A DNA stretch of 64,000 bases from Streptomyces aquilus (GCF_003955715.1 NZ_CP034463.1:4588001-4652000); one strand, 5' to 3'; positions 27,370 through 37,319 are shown, counted from the stretch's first letter. The notes: generated by a model from the letters alone, not told the origin. Numbers and translations are program-made.

Positions 27370-27506
27370 AAACGTAGGCACGCCAGCACCAAAGCGTAGG
27401 AACGCCAGCACCACGGCCGTCAGACAGCCACCGGTACGCCGAGCACCCCCGCGTCACACCACCCGGCGGGACACCCCCCGGCGCACCCCGCCCCCCACCC
27501 CGCTGG

Positions 27507-30500
27507 CTACGACCCCAGAATCGACGTCAGGAACTCCCCGACCCACCCCAGCAACTCCCGCCCGACCAACGGCTTCCCACCCACCTTCGCCGTCTTCGGG
27601 CGCGGCACCAGCACCTGGTGGACGGCCGGCTTGATGACCGTCCCCGGGTACAGCCGCTTGAGGCGCAGTTCCTGCGACTCCCGCAACTCCACCGGCGCGA
27701 AGCGGATGTTGGTGCCTTGCAGGACGATCTCGCCGACGCCGCACGCGCGTGCCAGCATCCGCAGGCCCGCCACGAGGAGGAGGTTCTCCACAGGTTCGGG
27801 CAACTTGCCGTAGCGGTCGACGAGTTCTTCCCGTACCGCCTTGATGTCCTCCTCGGTGTTGGCGGAGGCGATCGAGCGGTAGGCCTGGAGGCGGAGCCGC
27901 TCGCCCGGGGCGTAGTCGTGCGGGACGTGGGCGTCGACCGGGAGCTCGATCTTGACCTCCAGGGGCGGCTCCTCCTCGACACCGCCCTCCAGGGAGGCCC
28001 GGTAGTCCGCGACCGCCTCGCCGACCATGCGGACGTACAGGTCGAAGCCGACGCCCGCGATGTGGCCGGACTGCTCGCCGCCGAGCAGGTTGCCCGCGCC
28101 GCGGATCTCCAGGTCCTTCATGGCCACGTACATGCCCGCGCCCATCTCCGTGTGCTGGGCGATGGTGGCCAGGCGCTCGTGGGCCGTCTCCGTCAGCGGC
28201 TTCTCCGGGGGGTAGAGGAAGTAGGCGTAGCCTCGCTCCCTGCCTCGGCCCACCCGGCCCCGCAGCTGGTGCAGCTGCGACAGGCCGAAGTTGTCGCCGC
28301 GCTCCACGATCAGTGTGTTCGCGTTGGAGATGTCGATGCCGGATTCCACGATCGTCGTCGACACCAGCACGTCGAACTTCTTCTCCCAGAAGTCGACGAC
28401 GACCTGTTCCAGCGCCGACTCCGACATCTGGCCGTGGGCCGTCGCGATCCGCGCCTCGGGGACGATCTCGCGCAGCCGGGCGGCCGCGCGGTCGATCGAT
28501 TCCACCCGGTTGTGGATGTAGAAGACCTGGCCCTCGCGCAGCAGTTCACGGCGGATGGCCGCGCCGATCTGCTTCTCCTCGTACGGGCCGACGAAGGTGA
28601 GCACCGGGTGGCGCTCCTCCGGCGGGGTCGTGATCGTCGACATCTCGCGGATGCCGGTGACGGCCATCTCCAGGGTCCTGGGGATGGGGGTGGCGGACAT
28701 CGTCAGGACGTCGACGTTGGCGCGGAGCTTCTTCAGCTGCTCCTTGTGCTCGACGCCGAAGCGCTGCTCCTCGTCGACGATGACCAGGCCCAGGTCCTTG
28801 AACTTGGTCTCGGAGGAGAACAGGCGGTGGGTGCCGATGACGACGTCCACCGAGCCCTCGCGCAGGCCCTCCAGGACCGCCTTCGCCTCGGTGTCCGTCT
28901 GGAAGCGGCTGAGCGCCCGGACGTTCACCGGGAATTGGGAGTAGCGCTCGGAGAAGGTCCCGAAGTGCTGCTGGACCAGGAGGGTCGTCGGGACCAGCAC
29001 CGCGACCTGCTTGCCGTCCTGCACCGCCTTGAAGGCGGCGCGCACCGCGATCTCCGTCTTGCCGTAGCCGACGTCGCCGCAGATCAGGCGGTCCATGGGG
29101 ACCGATTTCTCCATGTCCTCCTTGACCTCGGCGATGGTGGTCAGCTGGTCGGGGGTCTCGGCGTACGGGAAGGCGTCCTCCAGCTCGCGCTGCCAGGGCG
29201 TGTCGGGGCCGAAGGTGTGGCCGGGGGCGGCCATGCGCGCGCTGTAGAGCTTGATCAGGTCGGCCGCGATCTCCTTGACGGCCTTCTTCGCGCGGGCCTT
29301 GGTCTTCGTCCAGTCGGCGCCGCCCAGGCGGTGCAGGGTGGGGGCCTCGCCGCCGACGTACTTGGTGATCTGCTCCAGCTGGTCGGTGGGGATGTAGAGG
29401 CGGTCGCCGGGCTGGCCGCGCTTGGCGGGGGCGTACTCGACGACGAGGTACTCGCGGGTGGCGCCCTGCACGGTCCGCTGGACCATCTCGATGTAGCGGC
29501 CCACGCCGTGCTGTTCGTGGACGATGTAGTCGCCCGTCTCCAGGGTGAGCGGGTCGATGGTCTTGCGGCGCCGGGCGGGCATCCGGGCGCCGTCCTTGCC
29601 GGCCGCCTTCTGGCCGGTCAGGTCGGTCTCGGTGAGGACGGCGAGCTTCAGCGTCGGGGCGATGAAGCCGTAGTCGATCGAGCCGCACGCCACGTGCACG
29701 ACGGACGGGGAGATCTCCCCCAGCTCGGCGTCCAGGCGGGCCGCGATGCCTTCCCCGCCGAGCACCTCGACCGTGCGGGCGGCGGGGCCGTGGGCCTCGG
29801 TCACGAAGACCGTGCACCAGCCCTCGGCGAGCCAGCCCTTGGTGTCGGCGAGGGCCTTGGCGGTGTCGCCGCGGTAGGTCTCGGGCGCGTGCATGCCGAG
29901 CTGGAGGGTGTCCGCCTCCAGCTCCAGGTCGGCGGCGAACGGCGACACCGACCACCACATCATGTCCAGCTCGCGCGCCCGGTCCCGGACGTCGGCGATG
30001 GACCACAGGGAGGCCGCGCCGACGTCGATCGGCGCCTCGCCGCCGCCCGCGGTGGCCGCCCAGGACGCCTGGAGGAACTCCTGCGAGGTCGCCACGAGGT
30101 CCGCGGCACGCGTGCGTACCCGCTCGGGATCGCACACGACGGCCATGGCGCCCTTGGGCAGCACGTCGAGGAGCAGCTCCATGTCGTCGACGAGGACCGG
30201 CGCGAGGGATTCCATGCCCTCCACGGCGATGCCCTCGGCGATCTTGCCGAGCAGCTCGCCGAGCTCGGGGTGTTCCTCCGCGAGGGCGGCGGCACGCGCG
30301 CGTACCTCGTCGGTGAGGAGCAGCTCGCGGCAGGGCGGGGCCCACAGGCCGTGCTCGGCGATCTCCAGGGAGCGCTGGTCGGCGACCTTGAAGTAGCGGA
30401 TCTCCTCGACGTCGTCGCCCCAGAACTCGATGCGGAGGGGGTGCTCCTCGGTGGGCGGGAAGACGTCCAGGATGCCGCCGCGCACGGCGAACTCGCCGCG

Positions 30501-31037
30501 CTTCTCGACGAGCTCCACGCGCGCGTAGGCGGCGGCCGCGAGGGCTTCGACGATTGTGTTGAGGTCGGCGTTCTGGCCTGTGCGCAGGGCGACGGGCTCC
30601 AGGTCGCCGAGGCCCTTGACCTGCGGCTGGAGCACCGAGCGGACGGGCGCGACGACCACTGACACCGGGCCGGTCTCGGGGTCGTCGGGGCGCGGGTGGG
30701 CCAGGCGGCGCAGGACGGCGAGGCGGCGGCCGACGGTGTCGCTGCGCGGGCTGAGCCGCTCGTGCGGCAGCGTCTCCCAGGAGGGGTACTCGACGACGCC
30801 CTCCGAGGGCAGCAGCGAGCGCAGGGCCGCCGCCAGGTCCTCCGCCTCGCGGCCCGTCGCCGTCACCGCCAGCACCGGGCGGCCGGCCTCGCGGGCCAGC
30901 GCGGCGATCGCGAAGGGGCGGGCCGCCGGGGGGCCGACCAGGTCGACGTGCATACGGTTGCCGTCCGCGGCCGCGGTGATCGCTTCCGCGAGGGCGGTGT
31001 CCTTGACTACGGCGTCGAGCAGACCGTGCAGGCTCAT
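27507..31037 (-). CDS. mfd: Transcription-repair coupling factor
   Basis: A 1176-residue Mfd. It removes stalled RNA polymerase at DNA lesions and recruits UvrA. The UvrB-like N-terminal half is followed by the RNA-polymerase-interacting domain (YAPAKRGQPGDRLYIPTDQL, about residue 530). The translocase has Walker A GDVGYGKTEIAVRAAF (about 657), DEEQ box VDEEQRFGVEHKEQ (about 755), and TMSATPIPRTLEMA. The TRG motif region (GDNFGLSQLHQLRGRVGRGR) and a C-terminal UvrA-binding-inhibiting domain follow. The start ATG at 31037 matches the family N-terminus SLHGLLDAVV although its ribosome site is poor; longer frames add an unrelated leader. Confidence 0.96.
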   Translation of the reverse strand: MSLHGLLDAVVKDTALAEAITAAADGNRMHVDLVGPPAARPFAIAALAREAGRPVLAVTATGREAEDLAAALRSLLPSEGVVEYPSWETLPHERLSPRSDTVGRRLAVLRRLAHPRPDDPETGPVSVVVAPVRSVLQPQVKGLGDLEPVALRTGQNADLNTIVEALAAAAYARVELVEKRGEFAVRGGILDVFPPTEEHPLRIEFWGDDVEEIRYFKVADQRSLEIAEHGLWAPPCRELLLTDEVRARAAALAEEHPELGELLGKIAEGIAVEGMESLAPVLVDDMELLLDVLPKGAMAVVCDPERVRTRAADLVATSQEFLQASWAATAGGGEAPIDVGAASLWSIADVRDRARELDMMWWSVSPFAADLELEADTLQLGMHAPETYRGDTAKALADTKGWLAEGWCTVFVTEAHGPAARTVEVLGGEGIAARLDAELGEISPSVVHVACGSIDYGFIAPTLKLAVLTETDLTGQKAAGKDGARMPARRRKTIDPLTLETGDYIVHEQHGVGRYIEMVQRTVQGATREYLVVEYAPAKRGQPGDRLYIPTDQLEQITKYVGGEAPTLHRLGGADWTKTKARAKKAVKEIAADLIKLYSARMAAPGHTFGPDTPWQRELEDAFPYAETPDQLTTIAEVKEDMEKSVPMDRLICGDVGYGKTEIAVRAAFKAVQDGKQVAVLVPTTLLVQQHFGTFSERYSQFPVNVRALSRFQTDTEAKAVLEGLREGSVDVVIGTHRLFSSETKFKDLGLVIVDEEQRFGVEHKEQLKKLRANVDVLTMSATPIPRTLEMAVTGIREMSTITTPPEERHPVLTFVGPYEEKQIGAAIRRELLREGQVFYIHNRVESIDRAAARLREIVPEARIATAHGQMSESALEQVVVDFWEKKFDVLVSTTIVESGIDISNANTLIVERGDNFGLSQLHQLRGRVGRGRERGYAYFLYPPEKPLTETAHERLATIAQHTEMGAGMYVAMKDLEIRGAGNLLGGEQSGHIAGVGFDLYVRMVGEAVADYRASLEGGVEEEPPLEVKIELPVDAHVPHDYAPGERLRLQAYRSIASANTEEDIKAVREELVDRYGKLPEPVENLLLVAGLRMLARACGVGEIVLQGTNIRFAPVELRESQELRLKRLYPGTVIKPAVHQVLVPRPKTAKVGGKPLVGRELLGWVGEFLTSILGS

Positions 31038-31246
31038 GGAGGGGCGCTTTCCGTCCTGGAGTGGGCGACACGAAGGTGGGTGGGCAACACGAAGGGCCCG
31101 ACACCGTGACCGGCCGGGGGGTATCCAGCGTACGTCGGTGCGGGCGGCGGTGCCGGGCCTGTGGATAACGCTGCTCCTCCCCCGTACCGAAACGCACACA
31201 GCCGCGGCCTCGAAGCCCGACAGCCCCGGCGCCCCCAACACACGGA

Positions 31247-31286
31247 CCCGGCGCCGAGAAGTCCCCCGTGACTTCTCGGCGCCGGG
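31247..31286 (-). terminator. Terminator of the ABC exporter operon
   Basis: A perfect 17-bp stem (CCCGGCGCCGAGAAGTC and its complement) with a 6-base loop lies 25 bases after the permease stop and well before mfd. Confidence 0.9.
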
Positions 31287-31310
31287 CCCTTGCTCCCCCG
31301 TCGGCTGTGG

Positions 31311-33875
31311 CTAGTCGGTCGCGATCGCGTTCAGGACGTTCATCCGCCCCGCCCGGAACGCCGGGACCAGGGCCGCGAACAGCCCCACAAAGGCCGATCC
31401 GACGAACACCCCGATGATCGTCGGCCAGGGGATGTCGAGGACGTTCAGTCCCTCCAGGGCGAGCAGCTTCTGCGCGGTGGCGCCCCAGCCCATGCCGAGC
31501 CCCAGGCCCAGCAGGGCGCCGAAGAGGGCGATGACCACCGACTCCATGCGGATCATCCGGCGCAGCTGCCGCCGCGAGAGGCCGATGGCCCGCATGAGGC
31601 CGATCTCCCGGGTCCGCTCGACGACGGACAGCGCCAGGGTGTTCACGACACCGAGGACCGCCACGATGATCGCCAGGGCCAGCAGGCCGTAGACCATGTT
31701 GAGCAGCTGGCCGATCTGGTCCTTCAGCTCCTGCTTGTAGTCGGTCTGGTCGCGCACCTGGTACTGCGGGTAGTCGTCCAGCGACTTCTTCAGGGCGGCG
31801 TAGGCCTGCTTCTCCTGGCCGTCCTTGGCCTTGGCGAACATGATCGTGTTCGGCGGGATCTGGTCGGCGGGGACGTACTGCTTCATCGTCGCGATGGAGA
31901 GGTAGCGCGCCCCCTGGTCCAGCGCCGAGTCGTCGTCGGTGATGGCCGCGACCTTGAGCTTCGCCGTCTTGCCGCCCTTGAAGGCGACGGTGATGGTGTC
32001 GCCGACGTGGACGCCGTGGTCCTTGGCGTAGTCGGAGCCGACGGACATGGAGTCCTTGCCGTAGGCGGCGGAGAGGGTGCCCTCCGTCGTGGCGCGGCGC
32101 AGGTCCTGGGCGTACGTCGGGTCGGCCGCCGTCACCCGGGAGTCGTCCTTCTTGCCGTCGGGCGAGGTCAGGACCGCCTCGACCTCCTTGTAGGAGGTCA
32201 CGTGGGCCAGGCCCGGGGTCTGCTCCATGGCCTTCTGGGCCTGCGGGACGATCCGCTGGTTGCCCTGGACGATGAAGTCCGCGCCGACCGACTTGTCGAG
32301 CTCGGACGTGGCCGAGGCGACCATCGAGGAGCCGACCACCGACAGGCAGGCCACCAGGGCCAGGCCGATCATCAGGGCCGCGCCCGTGGCGCCCGTACGG
32401 CGGGGGTTGCGCAGGGCGTTGCGCTCGGCCATGCGGCCGACCGGGCCGAAGCCGCGCAGGATCAGCGCGCTGATCACGCGGACGACCCCACCCGCCAGGA
32501 GCGGGCCGATGACGACGAAGCCGATCAGGGAGAGGACGACACCTCCGGCCAGCAGCAGCGAGCCGTCCTTCGCGGTGTCGGCGGTGGCGGCGGCGTAGAG
32601 GGCGTAACCGCCGGCGCCCGTCAGGACGAGCCCGATCAGGCCGCGTACCCAGCCGGCCTTGCCGTCGGCCGGCGTACCGGCGTCGCGCAGGGCGGCCATC
32701 GGGGAGACCTTGCCGGCCCGGCGCGCGGGCAGATAGGCGGCGAGGACGGTGACGACGACGCCGAGGACCAGACCGGCCACCGGGGTGGAGGCCTTGATGG
32801 TGAGGTCGTCGGTGGAGAGGTTCATGCCCGCCATGGACATGAGCTTCATCAGGCCGATCGCGATGCCGACACCGGCGCCGACGCCGAGGATCGAGCCGAC
32901 GAAGCCGAGCAGCAGCGCCTCGACCAGCACGGAACGGTTGACCTGCTTGCGGGAGGAGCCGATGGCCCGCAGCAGGCCGATCTCGCGGGTGCGCTGGGCG
33001 ACCAGCATGGAGAAGGTGTTGATGATCAGGAAGATGCCGACCAGGAACGCGATCCCGGCGAAGCCGAGCATGGCGTACTTGATGACGTTCATGAACTCGC
33101 CGACGTCCTCGCGGTTCTCGTCGGCGTTCTCCTTGGCCGTCTGGATCTTGTACGAGCCGCCCAGAGCCTCGGTGACGTTCTGCTTGAGCCGGGTGTCGCT
33201 GACGCCGGCGGCGGCGGTGGCGAAGACCTGGGTGAAGCGGCCCTCGGCGCCGAGGAGTTCACGCTGGGCGGTGGCGGTGTCGAAGTAGACGATCGCCGCG
33301 CCCGGGTTGGTGACCTTGAAGGTGGCGATGCCGACGATCTTCGCCTTGAAGTCACCGACGACGGAGATGGTGCGCAGCTCGTCGCCGATCTTCAGATGGT
33401 GCTTGTCGGCGGTGTCCGCGTCGACCATGGTCTCGGTCGGCCCGCGCGGGGCGTGCCCGGAGGTGATCTCCATGGACCGCAGGTCGCCCTTGGTCCAGTT
33501 GCCCGCGATGGTGGGGGCACCGTTGGACGACCCCATGTTCTTGTTCTCGTCGTTGACGACGGTCACGTTCATCGAACTGACGCCGCCCTCGGCGGACTTC
33601 ACGCCGTCCGCCTTCGCGACCTGCTGGACGGTCGAGGCCGGCAGGGAGGCGGGCTTGCCGTTCTGCGGGGTGTCGTCGCTCTTGGCCTCCTTCGGGGAGA
33701 CCGTGACGTCGGAGGCGGTGGTGGCGAAGAGCTTGTCGAACGTCGTGTTCATGGTGTCGGTGAACACCAGCGTGCCGCACACGAACGCCACCGACAGCAG
33801 CACCGCCACGGCCGACAGGGCCATGCGCCCCTTGTGCGCGAAGAAGTTGCGCATCGAGGTCTTCATGACGGTCAT
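31311..33875 (-). CDS. ABC transporter permease, FtsX/MacB type
   Basis: An 854-residue permease homologous to the partial one at the window start. The N-terminal span MALSAVAVLLSVAFVCGTLV precedes a large extracytoplasmic MacB periplasmic-core-like domain (residues about 40-260). An FtsX block follows (FAGIAFLVGIFLIINTFSML, REIGLLRAIGSSRKQV), then a middle membrane block, a second external domain, and a second FtsX block (LALAIIVAVLGVVNTLALSV, REIGLMRAIGLSRRQLRRM). Such exporters move peptides, lipids or antibiotics, and the substrate is unknown. The ATG at 33875 overlaps the ATPase stop by 4 bases, so the two subunits are co-translated. Confidence 0.92.
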   Translation of the reverse strand: MTVMKTSMRNFFAHKGRMALSAVAVLLSVAFVCGTLVFTDTMNTTFDKLFATTASDVTVSPKEAKSDDTPQNGKPASLPASTVQQVAKADGVKSAEGGVSSMNVTVVNDENKNMGSSNGAPTIAGNWTKGDLRSMEITSGHAPRGPTETMVDADTADKHHLKIGDELRTISVVGDFKAKIVGIATFKVTNPGAAIVYFDTATAQRELLGAEGRFTQVFATAAAGVSDTRLKQNVTEALGGSYKIQTAKENADENREDVGEFMNVIKYAMLGFAGIAFLVGIFLIINTFSMLVAQRTREIGLLRAIGSSRKQVNRSVLVEALLLGFVGSILGVGAGVGIAIGLMKLMSMAGMNLSTDDLTIKASTPVAGLVLGVVVTVLAAYLPARRAGKVSPMAALRDAGTPADGKAGWVRGLIGLVLTGAGGYALYAAATADTAKDGSLLLAGGVVLSLIGFVVIGPLLAGGVVRVISALILRGFGPVGRMAERNALRNPRRTGATGAALMIGLALVACLSVVGSSMVASATSELDKSVGADFIVQGNQRIVPQAQKAMEQTPGLAHVTSYKEVEAVLTSPDGKKDDSRVTAADPTYAQDLRRATTEGTLSAAYGKDSMSVGSDYAKDHGVHVGDTITVAFKGGKTAKLKVAAITDDDSALDQGARYLSIATMKQYVPADQIPPNTIMFAKAKDGQEKQAYAALKKSLDDYPQYQVRDQTDYKQELKDQIGQLLNMVYGLLALAIIVAVLGVVNTLALSVVERTREIGLMRAIGLSRRQLRRMIRMESVVIALFGALLGLGLGMGWGATAQKLLALEGLNVLDIPWPTIIGVFVGSAFVGLFAALVPAFRAGRMNVLNAIATD

Positions 33876-34660
33876 GACGTGCGCCCCCGGGCGTCGAAGT
33901 CCTTCATGCGGTCCAGGACGGCCTCCGCGGTCGGCTTGTACATCTCGTCGACGATCCGGCCGTCGGCCAGGTACAGCACGCGGTCGGCGTAGGAGGCGGC
34001 GACCGGGTCGTGGGTGACCATGACGATGGTCTGGCCGAGCTCGTCCACGGAACGCCGCAGGAAGCCCAGTACCTCGGCGCCCGCGCGTGAGTCGAGGTTT
34101 CCGGTCGGCTCGTCGCCGAAGATGATCTCCGGCCGGGCGGCCAGCGCCCGGGCGACGGCGACGCGCTGCTGCTGACCGCCGGAGAGCTGGGTGGGCCGGT
34201 GCTTGAGCCGCGAGGACAGGCCCACGGTCTCCACGACCCGCGCCAGCCACTGCTTGTCCGGCTTGCGGCCCGCGATGTCCATGGGCAGCGTGATGTTCTC
34301 AAGCGCATTAAGTGTGGGCAGCAAGTTGAACGCCTGGAAGATGAACCCGATCCGGTCCCGGCGCAGCTGCGTGAGCTTCTTGTCCTTCAGCCCGGTGATC
34401 TCGGTGTCGTCCAGGTAGATCTGGCCGCTGCTGACGGTGTCGAGCCCGGCGAGGCAGTGCATGAGCGTGGACTTGCCGGACCCCGAGGGGCCCATGATCG
34501 CGGTGAACTGGCCGCGTGCGATGTCCACGTCCACGTGGTCGAGGGCGACGACGCGGGTCTCGCCGGACCCGTACGCCTTCACGACCTGCCGCGCCCGCGC
34601 GGCAACGGCCGTAGTCCCTCCAGTGCCCCCGTGCCTGGTGATGGTCACAGCCGATGTCAC
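33872..34660 (-). CDS. ABC transporter ATP-binding protein, LolD/MacB type
   Basis: A 262-residue ATPase. Walker A is GPSGSGKSTLMHCLAGLD, the Q-loop is in FIFQAFNLLPTLNALEN, the signature is LSGGQQQRVAVARAL, Walker B is IIFGDEPTGNLDSRAG, and the H-loop is VMVTHD. The first 25 residues are a variable leader. The GTG start at 34660 follows AGGAG by about 8 nt. It forms a two-gene operon with the downstream permease. The 411-base upstream gap separates it from the divergent MFS gene. Confidence 0.95.
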   Translation of the reverse strand: MTSAVTITRHGGTGGTTAVAARARQVVKAYGSGETRVVALDHVDVDIARGQFTAIMGPSGSGKSTLMHCLAGLDTVSSGQIYLDDTEITGLKDKKLTQLRRDRIGFIFQAFNLLPTLNALENITLPMDIAGRKPDKQWLARVVETVGLSSRLKHRPTQLSGGQQQRVAVARALAARPEIIFGDEPTGNLDSRAGAEVLGFLRRSVDELGQTIVMVTHDPVAASYADRVLYLADGRIVDEMYKPTAEAVLDRMKDFDARGRTS

Positions 34661-34993
34661 GGTATGTCTCCTATGTCGGTCAATGAATGCGTCACGTGTG
34701 CTGCTGAGCGGTGCCGTGTTCTGGTTACGTCGTTGAGTCTGCTGCTCGCCGTGGGTCCGGCGCGCTGGTGCCCAGCGCAGTCTTTTGCGGGGGAAAACCC
34801 CACCCCCCGACCTGCGGTCCGCCGCCCCGAACCCCTCCTGAGCGGCGTAAAGCCAGGTTAAGGACGGGCCGGGGCCCCTCTCGTCCTCCGGCGGGACGAA
34901 CCCTCCCCGAGCCGTAGTACGGAGAGACCCCTAGGGGCAGTCCACCCCCGGGTGGAGCCGATCTCGGGGTCCGCTCCACCCTTCAGCGCGATC

Positions 34994-35024
34994 AGGCTGC
35001 ACCCTGCCGCCACGTGAGGGTCAA
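34994..35024 (-). promoter_or_regulatory. MerR-type promoter-like element
   Basis: On the minus strand TTGACC and CAGCCT are separated by 19 bases, and the spacer holds the dyad ACCCT-N11-AGGGT (35001-35021). The long spacer with a centred dyad is the layout of MerR-activated promoters. No MerR gene is nearby. The rest of the gene-free stretch 34661-35071 shows no convincing ORF. Confidence 0.35.
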
Positions 35025-35071
35025 GTGAGAGGCTGTCCCGCGGCGATAGATGCAAGGGGAAAGGATCTTTG

Positions 35072-36574
35072 GTGGACCAGGGGGACACGGACATACAGCC
35101 CGCCGCGACGGACGCGGACCCGCCCGGCGCGCACCGGCGCGGTGCCGTCGTGGCCGCGCTGATGCTCGCGATGGCGCTGGCCGCGCTGGACGCCACCATC
35201 GTCTCGACGGCCGTCCCGCAGATCGTCGGCGACCTGGGCGGCTTCTCCGTCTTCTCGTGGCTGTTCTCCGGCTATCTGCTGGCCGTGACGGTGACGCTGC
35301 CCGTCTACGGCAAGCTGTCCGACACCTTCGGCCGCAAGCCGGTGCTGGTCGCGGGCGCGGCGCTCTTCCTGCTCGGCTCCCTGCTGTGCGCGCTCGCCTG
35401 GAACATGGGCGCGCTCATCGCGTTCCGCGTGGTGCAGGGCCTGGGCGGCGGCGCGCTCCAGGGCACCGTCCAGACGCTCGCCGCCGACCTCTACCCCCTC
35501 AAGGAACGCCCCAAGATCCAGTCGAAGCTCTCCACGGTGTGGGCGGTGTCCGCGGTGGCCGGCCCCGGCGTGGGCGGCGTCCTGGCGGCCTACGCGGACT
35601 GGCGCTGGATCTTCCTGGTGAACCTGCCGATCGGCGCCGTGGCGCTGTGGCTGATCGTCCGTCATCTGCACGAGCCGGAACGGACCTCGACCGTACGCCC
35701 GCGGATCGACTGGGCCGGGGCGCTCGCGGTGTTCGCCTGCGGGGGCGTGCTGCTGACGGCGCTGGTGCAGGGCGGGGTGGCCTGGCCGTGGCTGTCGGCG
35801 CCCTCACTGGGCCTGTTCGGTACGGGACTCGCGCTGGTGGCGGTCGTGGTGGCCGTGGAGCGCAGGGCGGCCGAGCCGATCATCCCGGGGTGGGTGTGGC
35901 GGCGCCGTACGATCGCCGCGGTGAACCTGGCGCTGGGCGCGCTGGGGCTGCTGATGGTGGCACCCTCGGTGTTCCTGCCGACGTACGCCCAGTCGGTGCT
36001 GGGCCTCGCACCGGTGGCCGCCGGATTCGTGCTGTCCGTCTGGACGTTGAGCTGGCCGGTGTCGGCCGCGCTGAGCCAGCACGTGTACCGGAGGATCGGT
36101 TTCCGCAACACCGCGATGCTGGGGATCGGGACGGCGGCGCTGGTGCTGTTCGCGTTCCCCTTCCTGCCGTACCCGGGCCGGGCCTGGCAGCCAACGGTGC
36201 TGATGCTGGTCCTCGGTGCCGCCCTGGGGCTGTTCCAACTGCCCCTGATCGTCGGGGTGCAGTCGACGGTGGGCTGGGCCGAGCGCGGCACGACGACGGC
36301 CTCCGTCCTGTTCTGCCGGCAGATCGGACAGACCTTCGGCGCCGCGCTGTTCGGTGCGGTCGCCAACGGGGTACTGGCCGCCCGGCTCGGCGGGGCGAGC
36401 GACCTCGACTCCGTCACGCGCGCGTTGGACGCCGGTACGGCCCCCGAGACGACCCGGCGGGCCATCGCGGACGCCGTCCACGCCGTGTACCTGGGGGCGT
36501 CGTGCGCGGCGGCGCTGGCGTTCCTGGTGCTGCTGTTCCTGGCGCCGCGGAAATTCCCGGTGCTCGCGGACTGA
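35072..36574 (+). CDS. MFS drug exporter, DHA2 (14-TMS) family
   Basis: A proton-coupled efflux pump of about 500 residues. Motif D1 (LAALDATIVSTAVPQI) is in the first span, motif A is GKLSDTFGRKPVLV, motif B-like RVVQGLGGG, and motif C GPGVGGVLAAYADWRWIF. Hydrophobic segments continue to the C-terminus, compatible with 14 spans of the EmrB/QacA class. The GTG at 35072 is preferred because AAGGA lies 6-7 nt upstream; the TTG one codon earlier is the alternative. The exported compound is unknown. The next gene begins 20 bases after the stop. Confidence 0.9.
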   Translation: MDQGDTDIQPAATDADPPGAHRRGAVVAALMLAMALAALDATIVSTAVPQIVGDLGGFSVFSWLFSGYLLAVTVTLPVYGKLSDTFGRKPVLVAGAALFLLGSLLCALAWNMGALIAFRVVQGLGGGALQGTVQTLAADLYPLKERPKIQSKLSTVWAVSAVAGPGVGGVLAAYADWRWIFLVNLPIGAVALWLIVRHLHEPERTSTVRPRIDWAGALAVFACGGVLLTALVQGGVAWPWLSAPSLGLFGTGLALVAVVVAVERRAAEPIIPGWVWRRRTIAAVNLALGALGLLMVAPSVFLPTYAQSVLGLAPVAAGFVLSVWTLSWPVSAALSQHVYRRIGFRNTAMLGIGTAALVLFAFPFLPYPGRAWQPTVLMLVLGAALGLFQLPLIVGVQSTVGWAERGTTTASVLFCRQIGQTFGAALFGAVANGVLAARLGGASDLDSVTRALDAGTAPETTRRAIADAVHAVYLGASCAAALAFLVLLFLAPRKFPVLAD

Positions 36575-36594
36575 GTCTGCGTAAGGTGCCGCCC

Positions 36595-37101
36595 ATGACA
36601 GGGCTGAGGCTGGAGCGGCTGCGGGCGGACCACGCGGAGGCGCTGCTGGCGTTCGAGCGGGAGAACCGGGAGTACTTCACCCGCTCGATCTCGGACCGCG
36701 GGGACGCCTACTTCGCCGACTTCGCGGAGATCCACCGCGCGCGGCTGGCCGAACAGGACGCCGGGATCTGCCACTTCCACGTCGTGCTGGACGCGTCCGG
36801 CGCCCTGATCGGCCGCGTGAACCTGATCGACGCCGAGGACGGCTGCGCCGAACTGGGCTACCGCGTCGCCGAGAAGGCGGCGGGCCGCGGGGTGGCGACG
36901 GCGGCGGTGGCGCTGCTGTGCCGGACGGCGGGGACGTCGTACGGACTGACCTCCTTGAAGGCCGTCACCACGCTCGACAACCTGGCTTCCCGCGCGGTCC
37001 TCGCACGCAACGCCTTCACGGTCGTCGAGGAGACGGTCGTCGCCGGCCGCCCGGGGATCCGGTTCCACCGCGACCTCGCCCGCGCGCACCACCGTCCGTA
37101 G
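36595..37101 (+). CDS. GNAT-family acetyltransferase, RimJ/RimL-like
   Basis: A 168-residue N-acetyltransferase. The pattern is typical of the RimJ/RimL ribosomal-protein and small-amine acetyltransferases: LIGRVNLIDAEDGCAELGYR, then motif A VAEKAAGRGVATAAVALLC, then TTLDNLASRAVLARNAF. Substrate is unknown. AAGG precedes the ATG by 7-8 nt. The close spacing after the MFS gene suggests one transcript, so modification of an exported compound is conceivable but not shown. Confidence 0.88.
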   Translation: MTGLRLERLRADHAEALLAFERENREYFTRSISDRGDAYFADFAEIHRARLAEQDAGICHFHVVLDASGALIGRVNLIDAEDGCAELGYRVAEKAAGRGVATAAVALLCRTAGTSYGLTSLKAVTTLDNLASRAVLARNAFTVVEETVVAGRPGIRFHRDLARAHHRP

Positions 37102-37154
37102 CGCTCGTTCAACCCGTCGTAGCCCTGACGGTCGTTCAAAAATCTGAGTTAATC

Positions 37155-37167
37155 CGGGTAACACCCG
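37155..37167. promoter_or_regulatory. Palindrome upstream of the DUF485-symporter operon
   Basis: CGGGTAACACCCG has perfect 5-bp arms and a 3-base centre. It lies about 150 bases before the DUF485 gene, in an otherwise gene-free 218-base gap. Confidence 0.35.
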
Positions 37168-37319
37168 AGGTCAGAGAAGTAAGCGCATACCGACCAATCA
37201 GTTTGGTGAAAAGCTCGCACCCTCCGGCTACCTACGAGTAGCGTGCGTGGCTCCGCTCGTCCCACCCCCCAACTCCCTGCGGTCCGCACCGGACCCGAGC
37301 CGCGCAAGGAGCCACCGGG

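Noticed and set aside
27618..30662. A 1014-codon open frame opposite mfd
   Set aside because: Shadow of mfd caused by high G+C third positions; no recognisable motif.
31290..33992. A 900-codon open frame opposite the ABC permease
   Set aside because: His/Asp/Gly/Arg-rich antisense shadow; the permease on the minus strand is unambiguous.
34725..34979. An 84-codon minus-strand frame in the gap before the MFS gene
   Set aside because: Gly/Pro/Arg-rich with no ribosome site or recognisable motif; probably non-coding.
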